Shown in pieces: positions 63,345 to 64,000 of a DNA stretch of 64,000 nucleotides. This stretch comes from Halobacillus ihumii (GTDB taxonomy: Bacteria > Bacillota > Bacilli > Bacillales > Halobacillaceae): assembly GCF_902726645.1 (NCBI RefSeq), contig NZ_CACVAO010000001.1:1984001-2048000 (forward strand), given 5' to 3'. How positions within the stretch are numbered: position 1 is the stretch's first letter; each line of letters begins with the position of its first letter. Below the pieces are notes generated by a model that did not search any database, was not told the DNA's origin, and worked only from the letters and a program-made list of their open reading frames with translations. The translations under genes were made by a program, and so were the position numbers.

Positions 63345-63557
63345 TTATGTAAGCACCTGTGTTGCAATTAGATTTGTTTTCGTGGGTAATCCTCTAACTA
63401 ATTGCAAATATGAGCGCTTGAATGGAATCACGAACAATAACCTTTTGTCCAATAGATGGTCCACCCAAAAACACGAATAATTTTTAATAAGGTCAGCTGG
63501 TGACTTCCTTAAAATTCGAACAAACCTCCTCTTTTTTGCAACATTTAATTTTCCCAA
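63345..63557 (-). CDS. Small unknown gene, start uncertain
   Basis: Open frame of 70 codons overlapping the next gene by 13 bases. AAGGAGG occurs inside it (on the minus strand near 63530), so the real product may be about 55 residues starting at an ATT codon (ILRKSPADLIK). No family recognised; basic and possibly phage-derived. Confidence 0.35.
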   Translation of the reverse strand: MGKLNVAKKRRFVRILRKSPADLIKNYSCFWVDHLLDKRLLFVIPFKRSYLQLVRGLPTKTNLIATQVLT

Positions 63558-63907
63558 ATACGATCCTGAATAGGAAACTCGCCTGCTTTTGCTCCATATA
63601 AATATTCCCTCATAATATCACTTGTCATCATCTTTAACTCTTCAGCATTAAAAGTGATCACTTCATTGTTTGCTCTGTATTTCACAATATCGTTTTCTTT
63701 TCCTAAATACCTGATATCCATGTGATGAACAGTGTACATGTCCTTCTTTAATGTATTGAAATCCTCCTGCAACTTTACAAGAACAGCATCTAGCTTATCC
63801 AAATATACATGAGCAGTCTTAAAATCTTTAACTTGTTCTCGATCCATTCTAAAAACCTTTATAGCCAGGGGGATTGCTATGAATTTATTAATCACTTCAC
63901 GATTCAT
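63545..63907 (-). CDS. Unknown protein, phage-like
   Basis: 120 residues, charged and mainly helical, with YLDKLDAVLVKLQEDFNTLK as a probable coiled segment, then a beta-rich DIVKYRANNEVITFNAEEL. No family recognised. It is followed by the smaller gene at 63345-63557 and preceded by another small gene at the window edge, suggesting a co-transcribed unit. Confidence 0.6.
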   Translation of the reverse strand: MNREVINKFIAIPLAIKVFRMDREQVKDFKTAHVYLDKLDAVLVKLQEDFNTLKKDMYTVHHMDIRYLGKENDIVKYRANNEVITFNAEELKMMTSDIMREYLYGAKAGEFPIQDRIWEN

Positions 63908-63934
63908 TTCAGCACACCCTTATTTATTTCTATT

Positions 63935-64000
63935 TTAAGAATAGGCAGGTTCTAAAGCTTTCAGTTCTTCTTTAAGAATCTCTATCCTCTTCGGACCTAA
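63935..64000 (-). CDS. 3' end of an unknown gene cut by the window
   Basis: The last 21 codons read GPKRIEILKEELKALEPAYS to TAA at 63935-63937. The rest lies beyond the window. Too short to identify. Confidence 0.45.
   Translation of the reverse strand, partial: LGPKRIEILKEELKALEPAYS

Noticed and set aside
1..64000. tRNA or rRNA genes, T-box or other known riboswitch
   Set aside because: No cloverleaf with CCA-type acceptor, no rRNA-like stretch and no T-box or riboswitch core was recognised by eye.

Overview
The window looks like low-GC Firmicute DNA, most likely from a Bacillaceae species (Bacillus, Virgibacillus or Halobacillus type). Support: AT-rich sequence, strong AGGAGG-type ribosome sites, sigma-A style promoters, T-tailed hairpin terminators, a CcpA cre-like site, and families typical of the group (DUF3231, DUF3784, DUF6366, YesK-like, DinB). 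No rRNA, tRNA or CRISPR array was seen. All family names rest on reading motifs by eye; no database search was run.

Layout. (1) 1-3.65 kb: 3' part of fdhD, a decayed MFS exporter end, a CarD-type regulator, a MarR regulator with a clear promoter, and a tRNA-dihydrouridine synthase. (2) 3.85-6.49 kb: a complete group II intron encoding a reverse transcriptase/maturase. (3) 6.7-24.6 kb: an accessory region of small, mostly membrane-protein genes, many uncharacterised and several broken, separated by about 20 similarly oriented copies of an intergenic hairpin repeat. An IS21-type element and an IS110-type element interrupt it. (4) 24.7-28.3 kb: a Tn552-like transposon (resolvase, DDE transposase, ATPase) followed by a truncated second resolvase. 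(5) 28.5-37 kb: a defence island with a YgjP-like metallopeptidase, a complete type I restriction-modification operon (hsdM-hsdS-hsdR) and a tight two-gene pair of a metallo-beta-lactamase-fold protein and a four-helix membrane protein. (6) 37.6-59.3 kb: three sugar-catabolism clusters. The first is a polyol/pentitol set: RbtT-like permease, broken SDR dehydrogenase, LacI regulator, AlsE/Rpe-like epimerase, PfkB kinase, with three copies of one operator. The second is a fructofuranoside set: LacI regulator, CUT1 ABC importer, GH172/DUF2961 enzyme, ROK fructokinase. The third is a TRAP-transporter set: RpiR regulator, DctP-DctQ-DctM, zinc alcohol dehydrogenase, class I aldolase, FGGY kinase, 2-hydroxyacid dehydrogenase and a Prs paralogue, whose substrate I cannot assign. 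(7) 59.7-64 kb: an orphan copy of the IS110 left end and bridge-RNA region, a PD-(D/E)XK-like protein with a C-terminal membrane anchor, a 28-bp perfect palindrome and several small phage-like or unknown genes.

The strongest unusual signals are these. The hairpin repeat family shows compensatory base changes and is a landing site for mobile elements: the group II intron and the IS110 element both sit inside copies of it. A bridge-RNA-like sequence with no transposase lies 37 kb from the intact IS110 element. The MBL plus 4TM pair beside the type I system is a candidate defence module. The TRAP/FGGY/aldolase/Prs operon is a candidate new sugar or sugar-acid pathway.
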